DNA of 64,000 nt, from the NCBI GenBank assembly GCA_964425755.1, contig CAYRNY010000003.1, positions 224,592 through 288,591 on the forward strand, written 5' to 3'. This stretch comes from CAYRNY01 sp964425755 (GTDB taxonomy: Bacteria > Chloroflexota > Anaerolineae > Aggregatilineales > Aggregatilineaceae). The stretch's first letter is position 1. Each line of letters starts with the position of its first letter. Position numbers and translations under genes: made by a program. Positions 8,601-17,231 of the stretch are shown here, piece by piece. Under the pieces are notes generated by a model that was not told the DNA's origin, ran no database searches, and worked only from the letters and a program-made list of their open reading frames with translations.

Positions 8601-11498
8601 GTCGTGCTGCGCGGTACCGTCCGGTCCGGTGGCTATCTGGTCCGTCTCGACCTCGATTTCATTGCGCTGCCATTCGTACCGCCCGAACTGGCCTTCGAGG
8701 GGTACGCGCTCCCAGCGGATTTCGACGACCTCAAGCGTGACCGTCTGCTCCGCCAGCGGTTCGCTGTCTGGCGTGACGGTGATCAGGTCGATCGTTAGCG
8801 GCGTATTGGCGCGCCCGAAGTAACGGTCCGTGCGCATGCCAACGTAGGCATTCGCCGGATGCGCGAGGACTGACGCGCGCCCGCTGATGTACTGCCCGCT
8901 TTCATCGACGACTTCGCCTTCGAGCGTGATCGTCATCGGGCGGATCGAGGGGGCGGTGGTCTGTTCGAGTTCAGCGAGCACCATTCCGTTAGCGTCGGTC
9001 TGCATGCTGGCGTCGGCGATGTAGTGTGCGCTGAAGTACGCCTGTGTCTCATCTGAGAAATCATAGCGTCCGGGGCCGGTGTAGTTGAAGCTCGCCGCCG
9101 TGCCGTAGGCGTTCCAGGTCATCTGCGCGCCGCTGACCGGCCCGCCAAAGTAATAGGACGCGCTGATCGCGGCTTTCACCGGGTCGCCCTGCAGGACGGT
9201 GTCGAAGTCCGGCGTCACCTCGACCTTGTATTCCGGCACGCGGAACTCTGCGACCGTGAAGCGCCCTTCGGTGATGGTGCGCCTGTTAAGTTCCACGCGG
9301 ATGTATGCTTCACCGAGTTCGGCATCTTCCGGCAACTCGAGCGCGCCGTCAAACGTGCCGAACTCGCTTAATGGCAGCTCGTCCTCAAACAGGCGCTGCG
9401 ATCCCCAGTTGGCGTCAATTGTGACGTGGACTGAGTCAGCATCTGGCACGGTGTAGTTCGTATCGTCCTTGTCGCGCACTGCGCCCCGGAAGTAAACCGT
9501 CTCGCCGGGGCGGTAGATCGGGCGGTCCGTGTAGAGATAGCCTGATTGCGTCGGCGGGGTCGCTTCGCTCCACGACATCCACACGCCGAACTGGTCGCCG
9601 GTTTGCGCAACAGCGTAAACGAACGTGTCACTCGTTCCGGACAGATCAACCGGCAGCCGTACCAGCCCGTCGGCGTTGGTTTGACCGGCCAGCAGCGTCG
9701 AACCGTCGGCGCGGTAAAACGTCACGGTGGCGTCGGGCACCGGCGCGCCGGTGGGGATATCGGTCACCCAGATCAGCATCTCGCCCGGGGCGCGTTTAAC
9801 CGTCACGTTTGCCGTGACGACGCCGAGACCAAGCGTCTGGGTGTAATCGGCGGTTTCGGGACGGGCCTCTAGATAATACACACCCGGTGGCAGCTTGCCG
9901 CCTTGCTCAGAAGCCAGCAGAACTTCATCCACGCCGCTCAACGCGGGGCCCGCGTCAAGCTGCTGCGTCCACGCACGCACGAGTTGCGCCGGATCCTTCA
10001 GCGGTATCGATCTATCGCGGTAGCCGCGCATTACCAGCGCGTAGTTTTCCACCGGCACGCTGTACAGCGCGAGATTAACGACCGGCTTGGCCGTGACGCT
10101 CATCGCGATGCGCGTGTGCTCGCGGTAGGCGCTGGTGATCATGAAGCGGTCGCCGAACGGCAGCGACGCCCAGGGATCGACGCCGCGGGTCCTGAAACTG
10201 AACGTGTAATCCGTTTCGATCGCGTTGCCGTAGATGTCTTCTGCCCCGCGCCTGAACTGGATCACGTATTCGGTTTCCGGCTGTGTGGCAAAATCAAGGT
10301 GCAATCGTTGCGAAGAGGCGATCGGCTGCCATTCGACACCTTCCGGCTGTATGATCACGACCTTATCTTTGAAGGTCTCCGTGTTCATCGGTGACTTGAA
10401 ATAGATCGATACCCCGCTACCAGGGTATACGTCGCGCGCGTTATTATCCGGATCGGTGTCTGCAACGCCGGGGTACGGGACGGTTGTGAAGGCGTATGTT
10501 ACGCCGGATTCGAGCGTGGCTTCACCGGAGGCGCTGCGCGCGGTCGGCGCGATGCTGATCGTGTACACCGACTCGATCTGCAGATGCTCGGCGGGGGTAA
10601 AGGTCAACCGGCGACTGTCGTCGGACCAGGTGATTTCGCCCGGGACGCGTTCCCCGTTATGGGCCAGCATGAACGCTTCTTCGGTGCTGAGATGGTCCAT
10701 TGCCTGGCTGAACTCAACGTTGATGGTGCGGTCCAGCAGAACGCCGACTTCGCTCTGGCGCGGCGAGATATTTAGAATCTCCGGGGCCAGCGTCTTGAAG
10801 GTCCACCGGTATGGTTCGTCGAGTGTTGCACCGAGCGCGTCGGCCAGCCCCGCTTTCACCCGGACGGTGTAGGTCGTACCCCCTGCAAGCGCTTTTTCCG
10901 GCGTGAACTGGTAGATCGACGTGTTGAGCCACTCGCCCCGCCCTGCGATATCTGGTTCGATCTCCAGCGGCTGCGGCAGATCATCGAGTTCGCCGGTGGC
11001 GACGAGGGGCACTACTGGGCGGTTGAACGCGACCGTGATCGTCGCGTCGGCGGTGACGCCTGTCGTGTCCGGTGCGGGGATCACGGTCGTGACGTTTAGC
11101 GTTCCGATCGCCTGCACGGCGAAATCACGCGGTGCTTCGAGCGTCGTGCCGTTTGCGGCTGCGGCCCCGGTTTCGAGCGTGACGGTGTAGCGTGTGGCAC
11201 GTTGCCAGCCACCATCCGGCAGAAAAGCAACGGTTCGATCATCCTGCCAGGTGAATGTTCCGCTGGCCGCCGGTTCGATCTGCCACGCGGACTCGACGCT
11301 GGCGCGATCCATCGGCTGGTCGAATGTGACGGTTACCGCTTGGTCAAGCGGGACTTCTTCACCCGGGTATGGCGACACCGCGATGACGTGGGGCGGCAGT
11401 GGTGTGTCGTCCTGGGCCTGCGTGCGGCTTACCGTGACCAGCAGCGGCAGGCTCAGCAGCATGATGCTGCCCGCGATCAAATAACGTATCTGCTTCAC
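5619..11498 (-). CDS. Alpha-2-macroglobulin family protein with Ig-like N-terminal repeats and thioester
   Basis: 1959-residue secreted protein, longer than the about 1650 of the Escherichia coli YfhM type. GTG start with GGGAG 8 bases upstream. A signal peptide covers about residues 1-28 (hydrophobic run LIAGSIMLLSLPLLV, then TQAQ). Three or four Big_5/SbsA-like Ig domains follow at about 35-440, recognisable by repeated VDLDQ/VTFDQPMD-type strands. The macroglobulin MG domains come next, then a flexible Met/Ala/Glu/Asp-rich linker near residues 1210-1255. The thioester motif is CIEQ at 1473-1476, where Cys and Gln form the protease-trapping bond. It should trap foreign proteases outside the cytoplasmic membrane. 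The usual partner, a PbpC-type penicillin-binding protein, is not next to it. Confidence 0.92.
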   Translation of the reverse strand: MKQIRYLIAGSIMLLSLPLLVTVSRTQAQDDTPLPPHVIAVSPYPGEEVPLDQAVTVTFDQPMDRASVESAWQIEPAASGTFTWQDDRTVAFLPDGGWQRATRYTVTLETGAAAANGTTLEAPRDFAVQAIGTLNVTTVIPAPDTTGVTADATITVAFNRPVVPLVATGELDDLPQPLEIEPDIAGRGEWLNTSIYQFTPEKALAGGTTYTVRVKAGLADALGATLDEPYRWTFKTLAPEILNISPRQSEVGVLLDRTINVEFSQAMDHLSTEEAFMLAHNGERVPGEITWSDDSRRLTFTPAEHLQIESVYTISIAPTARSASGEATLESGVTYAFTTVPYPGVADTDPDNNARDVYPGSGVSIYFKSPMNTETFKDKVVIIQPEGVEWQPIASSQRLHLDFATQPETEYVIQFRRGAEDIYGNAIETDYTFSFRTRGVDPWASLPFGDRFMITSAYREHTRIAMSVTAKPVVNLALYSVPVENYALVMRGYRDRSIPLKDPAQLVRAWTQQLDAGPALSGVDEVLLASEQGGKLPPGVYYLEARPETADYTQTLGLGVVTANVTVKRAPGEMLIWVTDIPTGAPVPDATVTFYRADGSTLLAGQTNADGLVRLPVDLSGTSDTFVYAVAQTGDQFGVWMSWSEATPPTQSGYLYTDRPIYRPGETVYFRGAVRDKDDTNYTVPDADSVHVTIDANWGSQRLFEDELPLSEFGTFDGALELPEDAELGEAYIRVELNRRTITEGRFTVAEFRVPEYKVEVTPDFDTVLQGDPVKAAISASYYFGGPVSGAQMTWNAYGTAASFNYTGPGRYDFSDETQAYFSAHYIADASMQTDANGMVLAELEQTTAPSIRPMTITLEGEVVDESGQYISGRASVLAHPANAYVGMRTDRYFGRANTPLTIDLITVTPDSEPLAEQTVTLEVVEIRWERVPLEGQFGRYEWQRNEIEVETDQIATGPDGTAQHDFTPPQAGIYRVRAVTRDQRERVNSSSLQFWVTGETSVWWGRPSNTIDLVADKDGYIPGDTAEILIPTPFTGTSYALVTVERAGIQQVDVFAIEGSTLVYTLPITDQHAPTVHLSVVLVKGTDAETLNPSYRTGQLTLNVEPVARRLEVTVTPSSTRAQPGDTVTLDVKTVDARGEPTRAEVGVTVTDQAILALMPPNSVSLEEHFYGYESNYVRTDVAMSALLDVLTDEILKQARERREAMADDMVAEAPMATGTFAEADADMAAGEMASDGAQQAVTVREDFQQTPLWAPRVVTGVDGEASVTVTLPDNLTTWHVDARGLTENTRVGDSELNIISTLPLLTRPVVPRFFVVGDRATLASVINNNTDQAQTVEARLEASGVTFESEATQTVTIEPGSRARVEWLVTVDDVPNVDLTFYAIGADGYSDAAKPTLATGPDGTIPVYRYTAPDTTGTGGMLREQGARTEAISLPPRLDTDQGELTIRIDPSLAVTTVDALDYLKNYKHQCIEQTVSRFLPNVMTYRALRNLGLDDPALEADLRVVLDEALTRLRNEQNPDGGWGWFGHMESNPYVTAYAALGLIEAQKSGFDIEQGMIDRALNFVRTDFVRPGIDTPVYRLNRQAFYLYVLARGGEANTRELDALLDQRLELDIWAQAFLLMAYHDLNPADPAVAQLVSDLQSTAILSATGGHWEEDALDWWNWSSDTRSTAIALAALTRVQPDNELLPNVVRWLMIARQGDHWETTQETAWAVMALTDWMVSTGELRGNYDYAVTVNGAPLAEGTVTPETVREGKVLAVQVRDLLLDEINRVAVIRGTGDGVLYYTAHLQTRLWASEADPISRGITVSREYFLAGNPDQRITEAQVGDVITVRVTMTLPQDIYYFVLEDPIPAGTEPIDTSLLTTSQLNEPPTIKPQRDPYWYWGWWLFDHTEMRDEQVNLYADFLPRGTYVYTYQVRASFPGEYQTMPSHAYAFYFPEVFGRGAGTLFTVQPAE

Positions 11499-11716
11499 AA
11501 TAATGTCTCCCTGTCTAAGCGCTCTGGCGGCGTGTATGTTGCGTCGTTGTATAGACGCCGGACGGGCGGTGTTTGTTCCGGTTTTGCGATCCGGGTTCAG
11601 GTAGTATTACTATCCAAAACCATGTGGCGCGCAACTCTTAGCTTTATTAGGCGGGCGAGGGGTTATTCGAGGATAATATGTATAGGTGTGCCCTGTGTTT
11701 TGAATTGAGGTGACGC

Positions 11717-13270
11717 GTGAAACTAGCAGAGCAACGGATCGCTGAGGGGATTCTGTTCACCGATCTGTACCAGATCACGATGGCGCAGTTGTATTACCGT
11801 ACCGGGCTGCACGAAAAGAGCGTCCAGTTTGACCATTTCTTCCGAGACTATCCGGATTATGGCGCGCACAAGGCGGGATATTGTGTCAATGCCGGGCTGG
11901 AATGGTTCCTCGACTGGATGGAGGATGCTCACATCACAGATGACGATATCGCGTACCTGCGCAGCCTGGAGACAAGCACCGGAGAGCAGATGTTTGATGA
12001 TGATTTTCTGCGTTGGTTTGCCCGGAACGGCACCTTCGAAGGGTTATCGATCCAGGCTATCCCGGAAGGGCGCGTGGTGCATCCCAATACCCCGCTGACG
12101 GTGGTTCAGGGACCGATCATCCCTGCGCAGTTGCTGGAAACGTCGCTGCTTAATCACCTGAACTACCAGACGCTGATCGCGACGAAAGCCGCGCGGATGC
12201 ACCGCAGCGGGCGCGGGCGCTTGCTGTTGGAGTTCGGGTTGCGGCGCGGGCAGGATAAAGGCGCGAACGCCGGTGCGCGCGCTGCCTTGATCGGTGGGGC
12301 GGACTTCACGTCCAATGTGGGCATCTCGCGCCTTTTAGGTTACCCGCCGAAGGGCACGCATGCGCACAGCATGGTGCAGGTTTTCATGGCGTTGGGCATG
12401 GGTGAGCTGGGCGCGTTCCAGGCTTACGCTGACGTATACCCTGATGACTGCTTGCTGCTGGTGGATACGATCGACACGCTCGAAAGTGGTGTGCCGAATG
12501 CGATCCGCGTGTTTGAAGACCTGCGCCGCAAGGGACACAAACCGGTCGGCATCCGGCTCGATTCGGGGGACCTGGCATATCTCAGCATCCAGGCGGCAAA
12601 GCAGCTCAACGAAGCCGGGTTTGAGGACGTGACGATCGTGCTGTCGAACAACCTTGACGAGCTGGTGATCTGGCAGATTTTAACCCAGATTCGAGACGAA
12701 GCCCCGCGTTGGGATATAGACCCCGATCACTTAATCAACCGCCTGGCGTTCGGTGTAGGGACGCGGCTGGTCACGTCCTGGGGGGAGCCGGCGCTTGGCG
12801 GCGTCTATAAGCTGGTCGCAGTGTGTGACGAAGGCGAATGGACTCCTGCGATCAAAATCTCGGAGTCGGCGGACAAAATCCCGAACCCCGGCCACAAACG
12901 GGTGTGGCGCGTGTATGATGGGCGCGGAAAGGCAACCGCGGATCTACTCTGCTTGGATGAAGAAACACCGCAGGAACACGAGCGTCTGATACTGCGCCAC
13001 CCATCCGATCATACCAAGTGCCGCGCGATCGATCGTGACGACATCTCTGAGATCGAACCGCTGTTGGTGGAGATCGTGCGCGATGGCAAAATCGTGTATG
13101 ATTTCCCGTCAATAGACGCCATGCGCCAGCTTCGCGAGGCGGATATCGAACGCCTGGACCCCGGCGTCAAGCGGTTGGTGAATCCGCACATCTACCACGT
13201 CTCGCTGAGCGATCAATTGTGGGATGTGAAGCAGTCGGTGATCACGTCGATCACGGAACGGCTCGACTGA
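11717..13270 (+). CDS. pncB: Nicotinate phosphoribosyltransferase
   Basis: 517 residues. It joins nicotinate and phosphoribosyl pyrophosphate, with ATP use, to give nicotinate mononucleotide in the NAD salvage (Preiss-Handler) pathway. Family features are the N-terminal LFTDLYQITMAQLY, EFGLRRGQDKGANA around residue 172 and GTHAHSMVQ, which carries the conserved His region, and IRLDSGDLAYLS in the phosphate-binding barrel. The start is GTG at 11717 with GAGGTGA upstream. It is divergent from the macroglobulin gene. A C-terminal extension of about 100 residues after the barrel is normal for the longer bacterial group. Confidence 0.95.
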   Translation: MKLAEQRIAEGILFTDLYQITMAQLYYRTGLHEKSVQFDHFFRDYPDYGAHKAGYCVNAGLEWFLDWMEDAHITDDDIAYLRSLETSTGEQMFDDDFLRWFARNGTFEGLSIQAIPEGRVVHPNTPLTVVQGPIIPAQLLETSLLNHLNYQTLIATKAARMHRSGRGRLLLEFGLRRGQDKGANAGARAALIGGADFTSNVGISRLLGYPPKGTHAHSMVQVFMALGMGELGAFQAYADVYPDDCLLLVDTIDTLESGVPNAIRVFEDLRRKGHKPVGIRLDSGDLAYLSIQAAKQLNEAGFEDVTIVLSNNLDELVIWQILTQIRDEAPRWDIDPDHLINRLAFGVGTRLVTSWGEPALGGVYKLVAVCDEGEWTPAIKISESADKIPNPGHKRVWRVYDGRGKATADLLCLDEETPQEHERLILRHPSDHTKCRAIDRDDISEIEPLLVEIVRDGKIVYDFPSIDAMRQLREADIERLDPGVKRLVNPHIYHVSLSDQLWDVKQSVITSITERLD

Positions 13271-13292
13271 ACGCGACGTCGTACCGTGCGGG

Positions 13293-13319
13293 CCGGGGCG
13301 GTTCAACGAGCTGCCCCGG
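13293..13319 (+). terminator. Hairpin after pncB
   Basis: CCGGGGC (13293-13299) pairs with GCCCCGG (13313-13319) between the convergent pncB and M28-like genes. There is no clear T run, so the terminator role is tentative. Confidence 0.45.
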
Positions 13320-13330
13320 TTGGCTTCCTG

Positions 13331-14548
13331 TCAGCTTTCCAGGGGCCATGTGTCAGCCTGGTCCACGACCTGCACGGCGGTCCAGCATGTGTGTGCCGCC
13401 CGTTCGATGGTTGCGGGATCGCTGGTGTGGATTGTATCGCTGACCTGCCGCCAGTGCGGGATCAGCCCGCTTTGGCGATCGTATCCCGTCAGCGCGACGG
13501 CGTGCAGGTCGCGGTCGCGCAGGATCGAGACTTCATCCACCGTCAGCACTGGCTTGCCCATCAGGCCCAGGTCGGGGCGGGCATCGGCGACCCGTTCGAG
13601 CACGCGCACGGCAGCCGGGTCGGGGTAATAGTACGCGTACGGGCTGATGCCGTGCCGCGTGACCCAGCATAATTCGCCGGCCCCCACGTTATTAACGACC
13701 ATCCACAGCGCATCGTGCCATGCCTGCCCGAACGCTGTTGCCAGCACGTCCGCGCCGGTTGAAACAGCGGTCGCGCTGCCGGTGAAGGCGAGCACAACCT
13801 CGGTGGTATTGGCCGGGTGCGCGTGCAGCGCGTGGGCCAGCCCGATCAGTGCCGCGACGCCTGAGGCGTTGCAGATCGCCCCGGCGACATCCGGCCCCAA
13901 CTCGTCGATCACAGCCAGCGCAGCAGCCCCTAACGATCCAGCCGCGATCAACGAACGCAATTCCAGCCAGCGTTGTCTTCTACCGGAAAGCATGGTCAGC
14001 ACGCCGCCCACCAGCGCTAGCAGCGTGACCGCGCCCAGCGTGCGCGGCAGATGCCGCGCCACGCGCGGATCGCTGGTCAGGCGGTGCGAGCCAGAATCCA
14101 GGTGCGCTACAAAGACGATTCGCCGGTCGATGCGGCGGCGTGGGGGGATGCGCACGATCACATTCTCCGATTCGCCACGCGGCAGCCATGTTTCCCACAC
14201 AGCGGGGCGTTCAAGGAACGCGTCGCGGCTGAGAATGCTCAGACCGATCGAGGTCAAGCCGGCGGTGATCTGGGATTGCCGGCTGCGCCGCAGCCCAAAG
14301 AGCATGCTCAGCCCGTTAAGCACCGCCAGCGGCGCGATGCGATAGCGGAATCCGTCCACGCTACGAAAGGGCTGGTTGAGAATTTCCCAGCGCGGGTTGA
14401 TCTGGTGTAGTTGGTCGTGGACGTAACGCGCTGCCTCGCGTTCGGCGGGACTGGTGGGCGGGCGCGGGCCGATGGCGATACTCAGGTGTTCCACAAATGC
14501 CATCAGGCGATGGGCGTCCAGTTCGGTCGGTAGAGAATAATCCGTCAT
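13331..14548 (-). CDS. M28-like membrane protein with degraded metal-binding site
   Basis: 405 residues with the overall plan of an M28 aminopeptidase plus two or three hydrophobic segments (around 108-120, 168-186 and 199-216). The first motif is intact: AHLDSGSHR with His149 and Asp151. The second, normally G-x-x-DNASG with the metal-bridging Asp, reads GAICNASG with Cys226 in place of Asp. The Glu-Glu pair after the next strand is replaced (FTGSATAV), and the later Asp is Asn (VVNNVGAG). The C-terminal PHWRQVSDT segment is still recognisable. It is therefore probably not an active peptidase. It is divergent from the VIT/VWA gene. The fold is fairly sure, the role unknown. Confidence 0.75.
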   Translation of the reverse strand: MTDYSLPTELDAHRLMAFVEHLSIAIGPRPPTSPAEREAARYVHDQLHQINPRWEILNQPFRSVDGFRYRIAPLAVLNGLSMLFGLRRSRQSQITAGLTSIGLSILSRDAFLERPAVWETWLPRGESENVIVRIPPRRRIDRRIVFVAHLDSGSHRLTSDPRVARHLPRTLGAVTLLALVGGVLTMLSGRRQRWLELRSLIAAGSLGAAALAVIDELGPDVAGAICNASGVAALIGLAHALHAHPANTTEVVLAFTGSATAVSTGADVLATAFGQAWHDALWMVVNNVGAGELCWVTRHGISPYAYYYPDPAAVRVLERVADARPDLGLMGKPVLTVDEVSILRDRDLHAVALTGYDRQSGLIPHWRQVSDTIHTSDPATIERAAHTCWTAVQVVDQADTWPLES

Positions 14549-14820
14549 ACACTCTTTTCACTTTCGGCGTTTCGGCCTCACGTCAGGGCCAGCGTGCAGA
14601 CTTTGTTACTACTGTACCCCATTGTAAGCGCGTAGCCACAACTGGCAAACCACCGGGCCTGGGCATGTTAATGATCGTTGCTGTCAAGCTGGCGGAAGTG
14701 TGCTCAGCGCCAGTGCCCGGGAACTTTTCCGGCGACAGGCGCGTCTTAGGGGTAACGGCGCGACACATCGTGCGCTGTTTGTCCGACCGCCAGCAGCATG
14801 TTATTCGAGGAGAATGTTCC

Positions 14821-17019
14821 ATGCGCCCCCTAATCTCTATATTGCTCATATTGTCGTTTGTTTTCGTGGGCACCGGCACCGTTTTTGCCCGGCATGCCAC
14901 ACCGGACGTGACTCCATTGCCGTTGTTGATCGAAACCGGGGTGGTGATCGAAGCACATCACGTCACGGTTACGATCGATAACCAGGTCGCCACGACACGG
15001 ATCAAACAGGTTTTTGCCAACCATGGCGACCGCATGGCCGAAGGCACGTACCTCTTCCCGCTGCCGGTGGGAGCTGCGGTGTCTGATCTCGTGATGTGGG
15101 TGGACGGCAAACCGATCGAGGCGAAGATTCTGGATGCTGAAGAAGCACGCGAAATTTACGATGAGATCGTGCGCCGGATGCGCGATCCGGCACTGCTGGA
15201 ATACGTGGGCGCGGGCGCGATCCAGGCGAGCGTGTTCCCGATCCAGCCCCGGTCGGAAGTCGCGATTGAGATCGAGTACGGGCAGCTCTTGCCCGTTGAC
15301 AACGGGCTGGTTCATTACGAGTACCCGCTGCGCACCGATCACCTGACGCGCCGCCCTGTCGAGCAAATCAGCATCAGCATCGATGTCGAGTCAAATGACG
15401 CGATCGGCACGATCTACTCCCCAACCCATAAGATCGCGATCGTCCGTGACGGACGTTTCGCGTTCCGCGCCGGTTATGAAGCCAGCCACATACGCCCGGA
15501 GAGCGATTTCAGCCTGTATTACGGCCTGGCGCATGACGAGATCAATGCCAATTTACTGTCGTATCGTGAGAGCGCGCGCGAGGACGGTTTCTTCGCGTTG
15601 TTGGTGACGCCGCCAGCGGCGGTTGATGCGGAGCGCGTGATTCCGAAGGACGTGATCATCGTGCTGGATCAGTCCGGTTCGATGTACGGCGACAAGTGGG
15701 ACCAGGCGCGCGAGGCGGTCAAGTATGTACTGGACAATCTCAACCGCGAGGACCGTTTCAACTTGATCGTGTTCAGTACGGGGTACCGCGTGTTTGCCGA
15801 GGACCTGCAATCCCCTGCCGAAGCCCGCGAGGCAAAAGAATGGATCGCCGGCCTGGAAGCGCTTGGCGGCACGGATATTGATGGCGCGCTGCGTGAAGCG
15901 ATGAACATGGCGGCCCGCGAACGCCCGACAGTGGTGCTCTTCCTTACCGACGGGCTGCCCACCGAGGGCGAAACGGACACGAGCGCGATCCTGGACAATG
16001 TCAAGGCAAAAGCCCCGCCGAATGTGCGGATCTTTACGTTTGGTGTGGGCGATGACGTGGATACGTTCCTGCTGGACCGGCTGCACCAGGCTTTTCGCGG
16101 TGCGGGCACCTACGTGCGTACCGGCGAGCGCATCGACGAGGAAGTGAGCAGCCTGTACAGCAAGATCAGCACGCCGGTGTTGACCGATCTCACGCTTGAG
16201 GTCGACGGGGTGTTGGTCGAGGATATGTATCCTGCTGCGCCACTGCCTGACCTGTTCGTCGGGACGCAACTGGTTGTGGTTGGCCGCTACCGCGACGGTG
16301 GGTTTGCGTCCGTGCGGCTATCCGGTGCACTGAATGGCGAGCGCACGGTATACCGTTACGAGGTCAACTTCCGCAACAACGCGGGCGGTGAGGTCTTCAT
16401 TCCGCGCCTGTGGGCCACGCGTAAGATCGGCGCGCTGCTCAACGCGATCCGCCTGCACGGCGAAGACCCTGAGCTGGTCGACAGCATCGTGCGGTTGAGC
16501 ATCCGCTACGGCATCATCACGCCGTATACCTCGTTTCTGATCACCGAAGACGACATCTTCACGCAGACCGGGCGCGAAGAAGCGCAGACCGCGTTTGAAG
16601 CGGAAGCCAGCGTGGCGTTTGACGCTGTCTCCGGCGCGGCGGCGGTCGATGCGGCAGAAGCGGCTGCCGGTTTGTCGGCGGCTGAGGCGCCCGCCCCGGT
16701 CCCGACGGCAGCGGCGAGTCAGGCGCTGCGCGAGGGGAAGTTCGAGGGAGCGGACGTGTTAGCGCCCAGCGGGGTTGAGGACGCGGATTACGGGCAGCCA
16801 ATGCGGTACGCCGGGGACCGCACGTTCGTGTGGCGTGATGGGGCATGGATCGACACGCGCTACGATGCGGACACGATGGAACCGGTAACGGTCGTCTTCC
16901 TCAGCGATGACTACTTCGATCTGCTGGACCTTGACCCGGTGATCGGTGAGTTTCTCGCCCTGGGCGAGCATGTGCTGTTCGTCTGGGAAGGGGCTGCCTA
17001 CGAGGTCGTGCCGGAGTAG
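14821..17019 (+). CDS. VIT and von Willebrand factor A domain protein, secreted
   Basis: 732 residues. The start at 14821 has GAGGAG 11 bases upstream and opens a signal peptide (MRPLISILLILSFVFVGTG, then FAR). The frame is open further upstream, but that part is not protein-like. A VIT (inter-alpha-trypsin) domain covers about 40-170. A VWA domain covers about 275-450 with a complete MIDAS: DQSGSM from Asp283, the Thr in GGTDIDG, and LTDGLPTEG. An Ala-rich linker follows at about 600-650, then a short C-terminal module with WRDGAW. It probably binds a ligand outside the membrane. No protease domain is visible. It stands alone and is followed by a hairpin. Confidence 0.9.
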   Translation: MRPLISILLILSFVFVGTGTVFARHATPDVTPLPLLIETGVVIEAHHVTVTIDNQVATTRIKQVFANHGDRMAEGTYLFPLPVGAAVSDLVMWVDGKPIEAKILDAEEAREIYDEIVRRMRDPALLEYVGAGAIQASVFPIQPRSEVAIEIEYGQLLPVDNGLVHYEYPLRTDHLTRRPVEQISISIDVESNDAIGTIYSPTHKIAIVRDGRFAFRAGYEASHIRPESDFSLYYGLAHDEINANLLSYRESAREDGFFALLVTPPAAVDAERVIPKDVIIVLDQSGSMYGDKWDQAREAVKYVLDNLNREDRFNLIVFSTGYRVFAEDLQSPAEAREAKEWIAGLEALGGTDIDGALREAMNMAARERPTVVLFLTDGLPTEGETDTSAILDNVKAKAPPNVRIFTFGVGDDVDTFLLDRLHQAFRGAGTYVRTGERIDEEVSSLYSKISTPVLTDLTLEVDGVLVEDMYPAAPLPDLFVGTQLVVVGRYRDGGFASVRLSGALNGERTVYRYEVNFRNNAGGEVFIPRLWATRKIGALLNAIRLHGEDPELVDSIVRLSIRYGIITPYTSFLITEDDIFTQTGREEAQTAFEAEASVAFDAVSGAAAVDAAEAAAGLSAAEAPAPVPTAAASQALREGKFEGADVLAPSGVEDADYGQPMRYAGDRTFVWRDGAWIDTRYDADTMEPVTVVFLSDDYFDLLDLDPVIGEFLALGEHVLFVWEGAAYEVVPE

Positions 17020-17051
17020 GTGCAGCCGGTGCGTGTGTGCCGGTTAGGTAA

Positions 17052-17089
17052 AACGGCGGTTGGCTCGCTCACGTGGGCCAGCCGCCGTT
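17052..17089 (+). terminator. Probable terminator of the VIT/VWA gene
   Basis: Inverted repeat AACGGCGGTTGGC (17052-17064) and GCCAGCCGCCGTT (17077-17089), 13 pairs including one G-U, 12-base loop, then CTTC. It lies 33 bases after the stop codon. Confidence 0.65.
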
Positions 17090-17146
17090 CTTCATGCGCG
17101 GTGTGGAATTATGCTTTCATGCGCTCGAGCATCTGCCAAATTGTCA

Positions 17147-17175
17147 TTGTTTGCATTCCGGGCCGGGCGTACAAT
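17147..17175 (+). promoter_or_regulatory. Candidate sigma70 promoter of proline dehydrogenase
   Basis: TTGTTT (17147-17152), 17-base spacer, TACAAT (17170-17175). The predicted start of transcription is about 50 bases before the ATG at 17232. Confidence 0.5.
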
Positions 17176-17231
17176 AAGTGCGCGGGATAATGTGATAGGC
17201 TTACTTTTGTTTGAGTCAAAGGATCCATAGA

